A stretch of DNA of 64,000 bases from Ziziphus jujuba (Eukaryota; Streptophyta; Magnoliopsida; Rosales; Rhamnaceae), in the NCBI RefSeq assembly GCF_031755915.1, contig NC_083379.1, positions 18,683,501 through 18,747,500 on the forward strand, written 5' to 3'. Every line of letters begins with the position of its first letter. The stretch's first letter is position 1. The translations under genes were made by a program, and so were the position numbers. Of this stretch, positions 54,044 to 63,730 are shown piece after piece. A model generated the notes under the pieces. That model was given only the letters and a program-made list of their open reading frames with translations, was not told the origin of the DNA and made no database searches.

Positions 54044-56257
54044 ATGGCTAGCTCAGATGTTACCATCAATGTGGAGGGAGCTACCGAGGTGCGAGGTCGT
54101 GAAGTGCAACGCAACCCCAATGCGGGGAAGCAGAGGCATAAGTCCAAGTCCAAGGATGTGATGACTGGCGTAGAGTTGCGCTTGGAGGTGCATGCATCCC
54201 GAGTACAAGAGCGGTTTGAGGCGCTGGAGAGTCGCCTAGATGGGCTAGAGTCGGAGGACATTGCCATCAACCAAGCCGTAAGAGGGTTACTCAATGGGCT
54301 AGACGATGCCTTAAGGAGGGAGCTCCGTGCGACACGCGACCAATGCATGGGGGAGGTAGCAGACCTTCGTGCCATGTTGGAGAGAGAATTGGATGCCATC
54401 CGCACCCAAATGGAGGATATGCGGGGTGATTGGGCTCTTTACAAGAGGGCGGTGGCGTCGGGGACGACCACTATCCGTGAGGGGCCACGTATCGATGTGC
54501 CAAAGCCCAAGTCCTACTCCGGGGCAAGGAATGCGAGGGAGCTCGAGAATTTCCTTTGGGGCTTGGAGCAATACTTTGAAGCAATGGGCATTGCGGACGA
54601 TGCTTCAAAGATAAGGACTGCCACTCTCTACCTTAACGACACGGCAATGTTATGGTGGAGAAGGAGGCATAGCGACATTGAGCGAGGTACGTGCACTTTT
54701 CATACTTTTGATGACTTTAAAAAGGATATCAAAAGGCAATTCTATCCAGAGAATGCCGAAGATGAGGCAAGGAGTCGCCTGCGACGACTCAAGCAAGTAG
54801 GCCATATCCGAGAATACATCAAGGAGTTCACCAACTTGGTGTTGGAGATCCCGGACCTATCCGACAAAGACTCTCTTTTCTACTTCATGGATGGACTACA
54901 ACCTTGGGCTAAGACGGAGTTGAAGAGGCGTGGAGTACAAGATTTGACTAGTGCCATTGCGTATGCCGAAGGCTTCATCGACTACTCCAACCAAAGAGAC
55001 TCTCCAAAGCCAAAGGAATGGAAAGACAACCATGGAAAAGGTGGGGGAGAACCTAGTAGGTCCAAAGAGGATGAAAGGGAAGAAAGTGCACATAAGCCGA
55101 AAAGCTCAAGGTGGAAGCCGCCTAGAGAAGGTAAGGATGCTTCCAAACCCAAAAACTCTTGTTTCTTATGTGATGGACCGCATTGGGTTAGGGATTGTCC
55201 GAAGAGGAAGGCTTTGAATGCCATGACCATCCAATACGAGGAGAAGCAAGAGGAAGGAGCTAGTATAGGTTCCTTACAACTGTTGAATGCTATCAAGGCT
55301 GCTCCGAAGGAGACAAAGAAGGGTGGCCTAATGTTCGTGGAGGCAAAACTCAATGGGGTGCCCACCAAGGCGTTGGTGGACACGGGTGCCTCACATAATT
55401 TCCTATCGGTGGAGGAGGCGCAAAGGCTTGGGATCGAGGCAACCAAAGAAAGGGGCTCCGTAAAGGAGGTGAATTCGAACGCAAAGCCACTCCAAGGAGT
55501 TGCTAGAGGCGTGAAAACCACCATCGGAGACTGGGATGGCCAATTGAACCTAACGGTTGTGTCCATGGATGACTACAAGGTTGTCCTTGGTATGGACTTC
55601 TTCAACCAAGTAAAGGCTTTCCCACTCCCATTTGCTAACAAGTTATGCATCATGGATGGGGGAACGACGTGCATGGTGCCTACGGAACAAGCTAGCAAAC
55701 GGGAGACCAAGGTTTTGTCGGCACTGCAAGTTGAGAGGGAGGAGCAAATCAACTTGGTTGCTGCCCAAAAGCCTAGTGAGGATGTCCCAAGCCATGCCAA
55801 GACACCTCATAAGGTACAAGATGTGCCAAAGGAGTTGCACCAAGGGAGCTTGCGTGCATTGGCTTCAAGTCGTGGAGATGACAAGAGAAAGCACGTAGAG
55901 GCTAAGGAAGGGAACTTAGCCAAACCATCACCTCAACAAAACAAGGCACTACACAAGGTGCATGACGGGAAGCTACAACGCTATGAAGAGTCACTTCCCA
56001 TTGTAAGGAAAGGGGGCACGGAGGCCCTAGTGAAAGGTAAGTCAAAAAGGGCATCCTCGACGATAGTGACTTCACCCGCCAAGAGTGTTGAAGCCACACC
56101 TGCGGATCGAGTCATTCAACATAGAGGTGTGCCTAACTACACCAAATACTTGGTGAAGGGGAAGAACCTGCCGGATGGTGAAGTAAGTGGGGAGCACAAA
56201 GATACACAATGGCAACTCAAAGATCACATTCGGCGGGCAAGGAAGAAGGCGCGATGA
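54044..56257 (+). CDS. Gag-protease polyprotein with chromodomain-like tail
   Basis: An intact frame of 737 residues from the ATG MASSDVTIN (the same frame is open back to the primer site without an upstream ATG). Residues about 60-145 are a charged, coiled-coil-like N-terminus. About 150-335 is the Ty3/gypsy gag domain (NARELENFLWGLEQYFEAMG, MLWWRRRHSD, YIKEFTNLVLEIPDLS). About 372-386 is a zinc knuckle CFLCDGPHWVRDCP. About 443-540 is a retropepsin with active-site Asp446 in ALVDTGASHNFLS and VVLGMDFF. About 540-690 is a Lys/Glu-rich linker. About 699-737 is YTKYLVKGKNLPDGEV...DTQWQLKDHIRRA, like the chromodomain end of chromovirus integrases but with both usual Trp positions read as Gly. 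RT, RNase H and the integrase core are absent. GC content is far above the surroundings. It forms particles and processes Gag in relatives; packaging in trans is inferred. Confidence 0.93.
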   Translation: MASSDVTINVEGATEVRGREVQRNPNAGKQRHKSKSKDVMTGVELRLEVHASRVQERFEALESRLDGLESEDIAINQAVRGLLNGLDDALRRELRATRDQCMGEVADLRAMLERELDAIRTQMEDMRGDWALYKRAVASGTTTIREGPRIDVPKPKSYSGARNARELENFLWGLEQYFEAMGIADDASKIRTATLYLNDTAMLWWRRRHSDIERGTCTFHTFDDFKKDIKRQFYPENAEDEARSRLRRLKQVGHIREYIKEFTNLVLEIPDLSDKDSLFYFMDGLQPWAKTELKRRGVQDLTSAIAYAEGFIDYSNQRDSPKPKEWKDNHGKGGGEPSRSKEDEREESAHKPKSSRWKPPREGKDASKPKNSCFLCDGPHWVRDCPKRKALNAMTIQYEEKQEEGASIGSLQLLNAIKAAPKETKKGGLMFVEAKLNGVPTKALVDTGASHNFLSVEEAQRLGIEATKERGSVKEVNSNAKPLQGVARGVKTTIGDWDGQLNLTVVSMDDYKVVLGMDFFNQVKAFPLPFANKLCIMDGGTTCMVPTEQASKRETKVLSALQVEREEQINLVAAQKPSEDVPSHAKTPHKVQDVPKELHQGSLRALASSRGDDKRKHVEAKEGNLAKPSPQQNKALHKVHDGKLQRYEESLPIVRKGGTEALVKGKSKRASSTIVTSPAKSVEATPADRVIQHRGVPNYTKYLVKGKNLPDGEVSGEHKDTQWQLKDHIRRARKKAR

Positions 56258-56285
56258 GGGCGTCGCGAGTTTAGGTGGGGGAGAG

Positions 56286-56763
56286 TGTCACGTCCCGTGC
56301 AAAAGGAGTAAAACCCTTGAGGTTTAACCGGAAGACTCTACACTCTCCATGAAGAATCAAGAGAAGCCCGGAATATTCTAGAAGATTCAAGAGAAACCTA
56401 GACTAATATAGATTGGAATCTCTCTAGAATACTCCATGTAAATATCTTGTACATAACCCTAGAATAATCTAGAACCCCAACTAGATAGGTGACATGTGTA
56501 CATATCTAGAACTTTCCTACATGCCAAGCCCTCTATATAAAGGGGTTGGACTCTCATTTGTAACACATCCAAGCACATCCAAGCATATCCAAGCATATCA
56601 AGAATTCTAGCAATACAAGTATTCTCCACATTCTCTCAAACTCTCCTACTTCCTACTCTCTCACTCTTAGCTTCCGCATTTTCATAGCTTGTGAGCAAGG
56701 CTTACTTAGCAAGGGAGGTGCTAAGTGCCGCACGGGAGTGTTGGAAAAGTTAGGCCCGTGACA
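56286..56763 (+). repeat. 3' LTR of the gag-protease element
   Basis: 478 bp, one difference from the 5' LTR (C at 56733). It sits 28 bases after the stop codon of the gag-protease frame. Confidence 0.95.
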
Positions 56764-57180
56764 ATAGGCAGTAAACATGGCAGTCCAGGAGGTGATGTTT
56801 TTGTTGGGCATCCAGTTGAAGAGCGACTCGACTTCCAAAATATTTCCATTTCTTCCATGTTTTGTGATCTGGGAGTTGTAGTAAATAAGAAATCTCCCAG
56901 AGCTCTGAGCTTTGGCCGAGATGAGAGATGGGTGTGATAGCGTTTGAGTAGAGAAACATGAAGAACAAATTATATAGCCTGAACACCTCAAGTAATAGAG
57001 TCGTATGTAGAAAATCCCAGTTTTGGTTGTTGGTGTCACCGGCATGTTGGAAAATCCATAATAAGCATAGCAAACTACAAAGTGATACAGAAGAAAATTG
57101 TAGGAGGTTTACTTGCTATATTTTATTCATTTTGTATAAATATATATAGATATATATTTATGTGTATGTGTGTTTTGGCT

Positions 57181-57472
57181 GAATCTAACCTGGAATTAGC
57201 AGCCATATATTGGAAGAAAATGCCAACAGTGGGTAGAAGAACCAACCAGCAGTCACCGGCCAAAGCAAACAGATAGGTGGAAGGACAAAACTTTGCCGGT
57301 GTTTTTTGTTTTTGTTTTTATTGAGAAAGGGTTTTTCTAATTGTAGGTGGTTGGTTTTACAGTTCATTTAAAGTAATTATTAATAATGTGTAAATAATTT
57401 TAATTGACATAACTGCCACGTAGGATATTCTTATTATAGTATTCTCATTGTGTCCTTACTATATCAAATATG
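57181..57472. repeat. Right terminal inverted repeat of the MULE
   Basis: Reverse-complement partner of 48678-48970, with small indels around the poly(A)/poly(T) part near 57300-57330. Confidence 0.85.
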
Positions 57473-57482
57473 TATATACTAA
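57473..57482. repeat. Right target-site duplication of the MULE
   Basis: TATATACTAA, the same as 48668-48677. Confidence 0.75.
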
Positions 57483-57851
57483 TAGTAATAAAGAAATAAA
57501 ATAGAATAGAGGTGCTAGAAAAAGAGAAAGTCTGCACCACATGGAGAGAGATTTCTACAGATGTTAACGCCCATTTTCTTTTTTTCTTTTAATGAAACGG
57601 TGCATTGGCACCCTTTAAAAAAAAAAAAGAAAAAGAAAACACAGCCCTTCCTTTCTTCTTTCTTCCTCTCTTTAAAAAGAACACAGGTCATCCTGTTTTG
57701 TTTCCTGAAATCCCTAAACTAGCAGCTCACCCACCACTTTTCCTTCTCTACCATCCAATAACTTGCCGTAAACACTATATCGCTCTCTCGCTCTGCTTTT
57801 TTCTCTCTAATTTTATATAAGTTTCTTTCTCTCCCACTCCGCATTTTCTCT
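57483..57851. other. Spacer between MULE and CACTA element
   Basis: No gene. Pyrimidine-rich stretch with a poly(A)-like run at 57619-57630. Confidence 0.5.
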
Positions 57852-58199
57852 CACTATGCAAAAATTGAGATCTAGCGATACTAACTTAGCGACGCCACAA
57901 AACAAACGCATCTAAAAAACAAAATCGCAATGCTGAGGCTAAAGCATCAGTTAAAATTCCATAAATATATGATGCATTTAAAAATTGTTGAAGTCAAATG
58001 GTCACTAAAAACAACAATACGTGATGCTGCCCTTCAACGTCGCTAAATATACGGCTGAATAAAGTTGTCTTTAATACTGTGCATATATTTTATCTAAATT
58101 GTATTGTTTAAATGCTAGACTCATGTAAAATAATTAACCAACCACTTGTCTATGTTTACATAATAACAAAATTTAATTATATGAATACTAAAAAATAGG

Positions 58200-60260
58200 T
58201 GAAAATAGGCAACATTTATAAGTGATGCAACTACTTCATTCTGCATCGTCTGTTCCCTTTTTTTTTTTCCTGATTTTTTTTGTTTTTTTGAATAATGGAT
58301 CTTTTTTTCAATTTCAAATAACCAATAAAAATATTTAAATAATATAACTGAGGTTGTTGTTCAATTATTTAATTTTCCATATACAGTTTATTTCTGTTAA
58401 TTAAACTTGCAAATCTTTTTTTTTTTTTTTTTTTAAAGATAAAGAGAAGAGGCAACACAACTGCTTCATTCTGCGTCGTCTGTTCCATTTTTTTTTAAAC
58501 CAATCTAATTTTCTTTCAACTTCAAATAACCAGTAAAAATATTTAAGCAATATAATTGAGGTGGTTTTTTGTTTTTTTTTTTAACGATAAAAGTAACAGG
58601 CGATGCAATTGCTTCATTCCGCATTGCCTGTTTCCTTTTTATTTTTATTTTTAATCAATCTAGTTTTCTTTCAACTTCAAATAACAGTGAAAATATTTAA
58701 GCAATATAACTGAGGTGTTTCTTTTTTTTTTTTTTGTTTTTTTTAACTTACACAAAAAGAACAAGCGACGCAACTGCTTCATTATGCATCGTCTGTTACC
58801 TTTCTTTCTTTTTTTTTTAAATCAATGTCGAACAGTATATCAACTTCAAATAACCAGTAAAAATATTTAAGTAATATAACTGAGATGGTTGTACAATTAT
58901 TTTGTTTTTCATGTACAGTTATTTTCTGTTAATTAAACTTGCAAATCTCTTAAATTTTATTTTTGTTTTTTTTTTTTGTAAATAAAGGGAACCGGTGACG
59001 CAACCTCTTCATTACGCACCACCTCTTCCATTTTTTTTTTTAAATCAATGGGATTTTTTTCAACTTCAAATAACCAGTGAAAATATAAGCAATATAACTG
59101 AGATGGTTGTACAATTATTTTGTTTTTCATGTACAGTTTATTTTCAGTTAATTAAAATTGCAAATCTCTAAAATTGTATATTTGTTTTTTTTTTTCCTAA
59201 ATATAAAGGGAACAGGCAACCCAACTGCTTCATTCTGCATCGCCAGTTCCCTTTTTTTTTTTTTTTTCAACTTTAAATGACCAGTGAAAATATTTAATCA
59301 ATATAACCGAGGTAGTTTTTTTTTTTTTTTTTTTAATCAATGTGGAATGGTATGTCAACTTCAAATAACCAATGAAAATATTTAAGCAATATAACTGAGC
59401 TGGTTGTGCAATTATTTTGTTTTTCATGTACAGTTTATTTTCTGTTAATTAAACTTACAAACCTCTTCAATTGTATTTCTTTTTTTTTTTTAAAATAAAG
59501 GGAACCAGCGATACAACCTCTTCATTACACATCATCTGTTAACTGTTTTTTTTTTTTTTAAATCAATGTGATTTTCTTTCAACTTCAAATAACCAGTGAA
59601 AATATTTAAACAATATAACTGAGGTGGTTGTTCAATTATTTTGTTTTTCATGTACAGTTTATTTTCTGTTTAAACTTGCAAATCCCTATAATTGTATTTT
59701 CTTTTTTTTCTTTTTTTTTAAATAAATGGAACAGGCGACGCAACTTCTTTCTTCTGCATCGCCTATACCCTTTTTTTTCCCTTTAATTTTATAATCAATT
59801 TGATTTCTTTCAAATTCAAATAACAAGTGAAAATATTTAAGCAATATAATTGAGGTGGTTTTTTTTTTTTTTGATAAAGGGAACAGGCAATGCAACTGCT
59901 TCATTACGTGTCGCATGTTCCATTTTTTTTAGTTTTTTAATCAATGTGATTTTTTTTTTCAACTTCAAATAATTAGTGAAAATATTTAAGTAATATAACT
60001 GAGTTGAAAAAAACAAAAAACCACCTCAGTTATACTGCTTAAATATTTTCACTGGTTATTTGAAGTTGAAAAAAAAAATCACATTGATTAAAAAACTAAA
60101 AAAAGGGGGGAACAGACGATGCAAAATGAAGCAATTGCGTCGCTTAATCCCTTTATCTTAAGAAAAATAAAAAATAAAAAACCACTTCAGTTATAATACT
60201 TAAATATTTTCATTGGTTATTTGAAGTTGAAAGAAAATCAGATTGATTATGTCGCATGTT
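58200..60260. repeat. Subterminal repeat array with inverted copies
   Basis: Ten direct copies of a unit containing cgacgcaactgcttcatt, gcatcgcctgttcc, a poly(T), and tcaacttcaaataaccagtg then atttaagcaatataactgag (near 58300, 58518, 58673, 58839, 59060, 59264, 59357, 59579, 59808 and 59959), followed by two inverted copies near 60040 and 60210. Some units carry an extra attattttgtttttcatgta...ctgttaattaaacttgcaaa block, giving two unit lengths of about 150 and 250 bp. Confidence 0.85.
59880..60140. repeat. Long palindrome
   Basis: The left arm (about 59890-60003) is repeated in reverse complement at about 60024-60135 with a loop of about 20 bases (ttgaaaaaaacaaaaaacca). Arms share ctcagttat, actaattattt/ctggttattt, atcacattgatt and aaaaaactaaaaaaa. 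Confidence 0.85.
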
Positions 60261-60529
60261 CCCTTTTGTAGAGTCTTGCAAGTTAAAACAGAAAATAAGC
60301 TATAATTTGGAAAAATAATTATTTTTAAATATAATAAACGGAGACACGAAAGTATGAAATTGCATCGCTCGTACGTTTTTTATAAACAAAATTAAGTACT
60401 TATTACAGAAAATTTAAAAAGTATAAGGCGACTCTTTTGGATGTGAATGGGTTGCTTGAAATTATCTGGCGACGCATTTATCATTTAATGCGTCACTTGT
60501 ACTTTTTGTTTTTTCAGTTTTTTTATTTA

Positions 60530-61135
60530 CACATGTGCAAACCCATAAAAAAAAAAATTCAAATAGGGTTATGCCAAAAATTGAACCCAAAATCTCTTAC
60601 ACGCTCAAGGAATTACCACACCACTAGACCAAATGACTTGTATGTAATAATACAATAAGAAATAGCTAATATAGTTTGAGGCGACGCATTTTTTTAAAAA
60701 CAAATGTTCAACAAATGCGTCGTTGATTCTTTTTTTTTTTTCAATTTTTTTATTTACACGTCTACAAACCCATAAAAAAAATTAGATAGGGTCATGCCAA
60801 GAATTGAACCAAAATCTCTTACACTCTAAAGGAATCACCACACTACCAAACTAAATGACTTGGATATAATAATACAATAAGAAAAACTAATATAGTTTTA
60901 GGTGACGCATTGTTTTAAAAAAGAATCACCAAATAAAGGAAAAGGTGATGCATTTTTCAACAAATGGATCGCCTTTTTTTTTTTTTTTCCCACATGTCTA
61001 TAAACCTATAAAAAAAAAAAAATCAGATAGGGCCATGCCAAGAATTGAACCCAAAACCTTTTACACTCTCAAGAAATCACCACACTACTAGACCAAATGA
61101 CTTGCATGTAATAATATAATAAGAAATAACTAATA
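60530..61135 (-). repeat. Three tandem copies of a tRNA-like (SINE-like) block
   Basis: Copies at about 60540-60650, 60760-60885 and 60995-61125. Read on the minus strand each has TGGTCTAGTAGTGTGGTGA (A-box-like), about 30 bases later GGTTCAATTCTTGGCA (B-box-like), then a T-rich stretch; this is the layout of an RNA polymerase III internal promoter from a tRNA. Units repeat every 225-240 bp together with a gcgacgcatt...aaatgcgtcg hairpin. No intact tRNA fold is claimed. Confidence 0.65.
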
Positions 61136-62520
61136 AAGTTTTAGGCGACGCATTGTTTAAAAAAGAGTCACCAAATAAAGGAAAAGGCGACGCATTTTTC
61201 AACAAATGCATCGCCTTTCACCAAACCAACTTTTACCTTTTTTTTTTTAATTTGAAAGTTGTTTTTTGTAATTTTTTTTAATTTTGTAAATATAATTTTT
61301 TTTAATTTGTAGATGAGCAATCAAAAAAACTAATTAAAGATAAAAAAATAAAATAAAAAATGGAATAGGCGATGCTTTTTGATAGAATTGCATCGCCTGT
61401 TCCTTCAACTTTTTTATTTTTTATTTTTTTAAAAAGCAATTTAATAGACTTTCAATTTTTAAAAACAAGTAAGCTATCATTGAACACAAACACATGAAAG
61501 TTAAGCTCATTTAACATACTTATATAGATAAATTGGTCAATAAATGCTAGTTGAATTAGAATTCTATATTTGGTATCCTATCTCAAATTAGATCTTGAGA
61601 TATTTTGTATCTCGTCTATACATATATATGTCAATAATTGAAAAGCGCATTGAAAAAATTGTTTTCTGTTATTAGATCAATGGAATTTATGTTCATTGGA
61701 TTGCAACATGAATATATTTGTAGATGAACAATTAAAAAACTATTTAAAGATTATAAAGAAAATATAAAAAATTGAACAGGCGATGCTTTTCGACCATAAT
61801 GCGTCACTTGATCCCACAATTCAATAACAGGCGATCATTTTTGAAGAAAATTTGTCGTCTGTACTCTCAATTAAAAAAAATAAAAAATTTAAAAGACATG
61901 CAAATTTTATAAAGAATAAAGGTGTACTTGAAAAACAGAAAAATAAATAACAATCTTGATATTTTGCTTCACATTTTTAAAAAATATTTTCAGTGTTTAT
62001 TTGTAGATGAAAAATAAAAAATTAATCAAAGAAAAAAAATGAAATTGAGAGAAAGGCGATGCTTTTAATTGTAAATGCATCGCCTTTTCTCTTAATTAAA
62101 AAAAAATATTTTAACACTTGCAACTTTTAAAAGCAAATTAATAACTATTAAAAAAAGAAAAAAAAATAAAAAGTATCTGGCGATTCTTTTTGCTTTTTAT
62201 GTGTCGCTTGTTCCATCAAATTAAGGAACAAAAAATAAAACTTAAAACAGGAGATGCTGTTTGTTGTAAATGCATCGCTTATTCCCTTTAAAAAAAAAAA
62301 TTTGAAATTTACAAGATTTTAAAGTAAATAAACTGTACTTAGAAAACAAAATAATTAAACTTCCACTTTGGTAATTTTGTTTCACATATATAAGAAATAT
62401 TTTCAATATTTATTTTTAGATGAAGATTAAAAAACTAATTAAAGAAAAAAATAATGACATTGATGGAACAGGTGACGCTTTATGATGTAAATGCATCGCC
62501 TATTCTCTTAATTTAAAAAA
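61136..62520. repeat. Series of short gcgatgc...gcatcgc hairpins
   Basis: About seven small inverted pairs of the type aggcgatgctttt...aaatgcatcgcct (near 61185-61217, 61367-61397, 61777-61811, 62053-62084, 62250-62282, 62467-62500) separated by AT-rich filler with shared words such as tagatgaa(c/a)aattaaaaaact. No coding region. Confidence 0.7.
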
Positions 62521-63008
62521 AAAAAAAGACTCTTTAGAAGGGTTGCCTTTTAGCCATTTTCTGAAAATTTTGGCATGTTTTAAAATTTTTACGGAGGCCT
62601 TTAAACCCCTTTTCTTTTCTAAAACTACATCAAGTACACTATCTAATAGATATTAGATTTGGAAGCAGTCTAAGAGATACTTGAAGAGTGGGATATTTTG
62701 GATTTCATTTTTTATTTGACTATGTTTGCCATCGGGAAGCTGGGTTTCTTCTTTTTTCATCTCCATCGTTTAGGTGAGTTTCTTTTTTCTTTGTGGTTGG
62801 CAGAGACATGTGGTAGTTTGGTTTTTTTTTTTTTTTTTTTTTTTTTTGGGTAATTTTAAGCTCAGGTTAGATTCATTGGGTTTTCTTAATCTTGCTTTTG
62901 TAGATATTTTGTTTGTGATATTGCTTGACATTGTTTTTCTAAGTTCAACAAGTATTTTATGTTGAAGATCAACTTATTTTAAATGATCTGTTGTTTTAAA
63001 TTCACCAC

Positions 63009-63157
63009 AACATCGTACTTTTGTTGAAGAAGATGTTCTTAGAGATACTACTATGGCTTACAATCCATTTGTCATACAATTGCCAAGTGTCGATGAAAAT
63101 GATAATGAAGATGAATGTGAGAGTGACTATGTTTGTAATGACTATGAGGAGATATGA
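63009..63157 (+). pseudogene. Possible CACTA transposase C-terminal remnant
   Basis: An open stretch in one frame encodes FVEEDVLRDTTMAYNPFVIQ followed by an acidic tail (VDENDNEDE...NDYEEI) and a TGA. An acidic tail ending of this kind is common at the C-terminus of plant CACTA transposases. It is about 48 codons, with stops upstream. Assignment rests on context and composition. Confidence 0.4.
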
Positions 63158-63730
63158 ATAAATTAGTACGTAGATTTATTACTTATGTTTTAAGTAATGT
63201 TTATGACATTTATTATTATTCATTTAATTAATTTTCTGATGTGCTTCATTATGATTTTTCTACTTTTAGTTAGGAGAAATGTGCTTCGCCAACTCTTAAG
63301 CACAATGGTAATATTTTTTAAATTTTTATTTATTAAATTACATAATTTAATAATTATTATTTTTTATTTATTTCGCATAAATGTTAATAACTTTTTAAAA
63401 TTTTTCATATGCAATATGAGAGTGTAATATCGTTAACAAGAGGACGTCAACTTCCATCTCAATGAGTATACATTCATGGAAGTTTAATTAATATTGAATT
63501 TGCTTTTGCACACACAACAAATTATGTAAAAATATGTCAATGAAATAACATTTAATTTATTTGATAATTATTTCATTATGAAAATATTTATTTTAATTTT
63601 TTGTATTCTAATTATTTTGGATGAAGCTAGTTTTAGTTTTTTAGTATTTTAATTATTTTAATATTTTTACTATTTTAATCAATTTTCAAAAAACTAAAAA
63701 TAAGCCAATTAAAAAATAAAAAATAAAAGG
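63158..63730. other. AT-rich stretch inside the CACTA-like element
   Basis: No gene seen. Short open frames here are Ile/Phe/Asn-rich, as expected from composition alone. Confidence 0.4.

Larger units (their letters stand above)
53505..56763 (+). mobile_element. Young non-autonomous gypsy-type LTR element (gag-protease only)
   Basis: LTRs of exactly 478 bp each (53505-53982, 56286-56763), TGTCACG...CGTGACA, with a 4-bp target duplication ATAG (53501-53504, 56764-56767). Removing the element and one ATAG restores the PPR reading frame across the site. Primer site TTGGTATCAGAGCC at 53984; polypurine tract aggtgggggagag before 56286. One open frame fills the interior. No reverse transcriptase or integrase core is present, so the element depends on a partner for mobility, as in TR-GAG or LARD-type elements. 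Confidence 0.95.
52560..57045 (-). pseudogene. PPR gene fragment (mitochondrial PLS type), split by an LTR element
   Basis: On the minus strand the 5' part (57045-56764) has a start Met, a basic targeting-like N-terminus, then NSQITKHGRNGN and SWTAMFTAY. The 3' part (53504-52560) continues with AQNGEIVKARDLF, then PPR units (SNALISGYLKLRRLEEAF, MIDGYFK-like INGYMKNEEFEEGF, HGLVSRM, MYCRFGYIDAA, SWTTVIQDF), and ends in MMPEKDS. The motif order resembles Arabidopsis At1g53600, a mitochondrial PPR protein that acts on organelle RNA. The fragment covers roughly the first half and lacks the C-terminal E domain. Stops and shifts occur near 53447, 53330 and 52970 as well as the insertion. It lies wholly inside the MULE, so it is likely a captured host gene piece. 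Confidence 0.85.
48678..57472. mobile_element. Composite MULE carrying a transposase relic and a PPR gene fragment
   Basis: Terminal inverted repeats of about 290 bp (48678-48970 and 57181-57472) face each other. The outer ends read CAAATTTGATATAGTAAGGA and its near-exact reverse complement. They are flanked by the same 10-mer, TATATACTAA (48668-48677 and 57473-57482), consistent with a 9- to 10-bp MULE target duplication. Inside are a FAR1/MURA-like transposase pseudogene (+), a PPR gene fragment (-), and a younger LTR retrotransposon that landed in the PPR fragment. Without that insertion the MULE would be about 5.5 kb. Gene fragment plus long inverted ends is the Pack-MULE pattern. Confidence 0.82.

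Noticed and set aside
54007..56099. Several antisense open frames of 65-194 codons
   Set aside because: They lie opposite the intact gag-protease frame, which has zinc-knuckle and DTGA motifs and explains the sequence.
60530..61135. Functional tRNA genes
   Set aside because: A- and B-box-like words are present but no acceptor stem or full cloverleaf could be traced.
58200..62520. CRISPR-like array of regularly spaced repeats
   Set aside because: Unit lengths vary, spacers are homologous rather than unique, copies occur in both orientations, and the genome is a plant.
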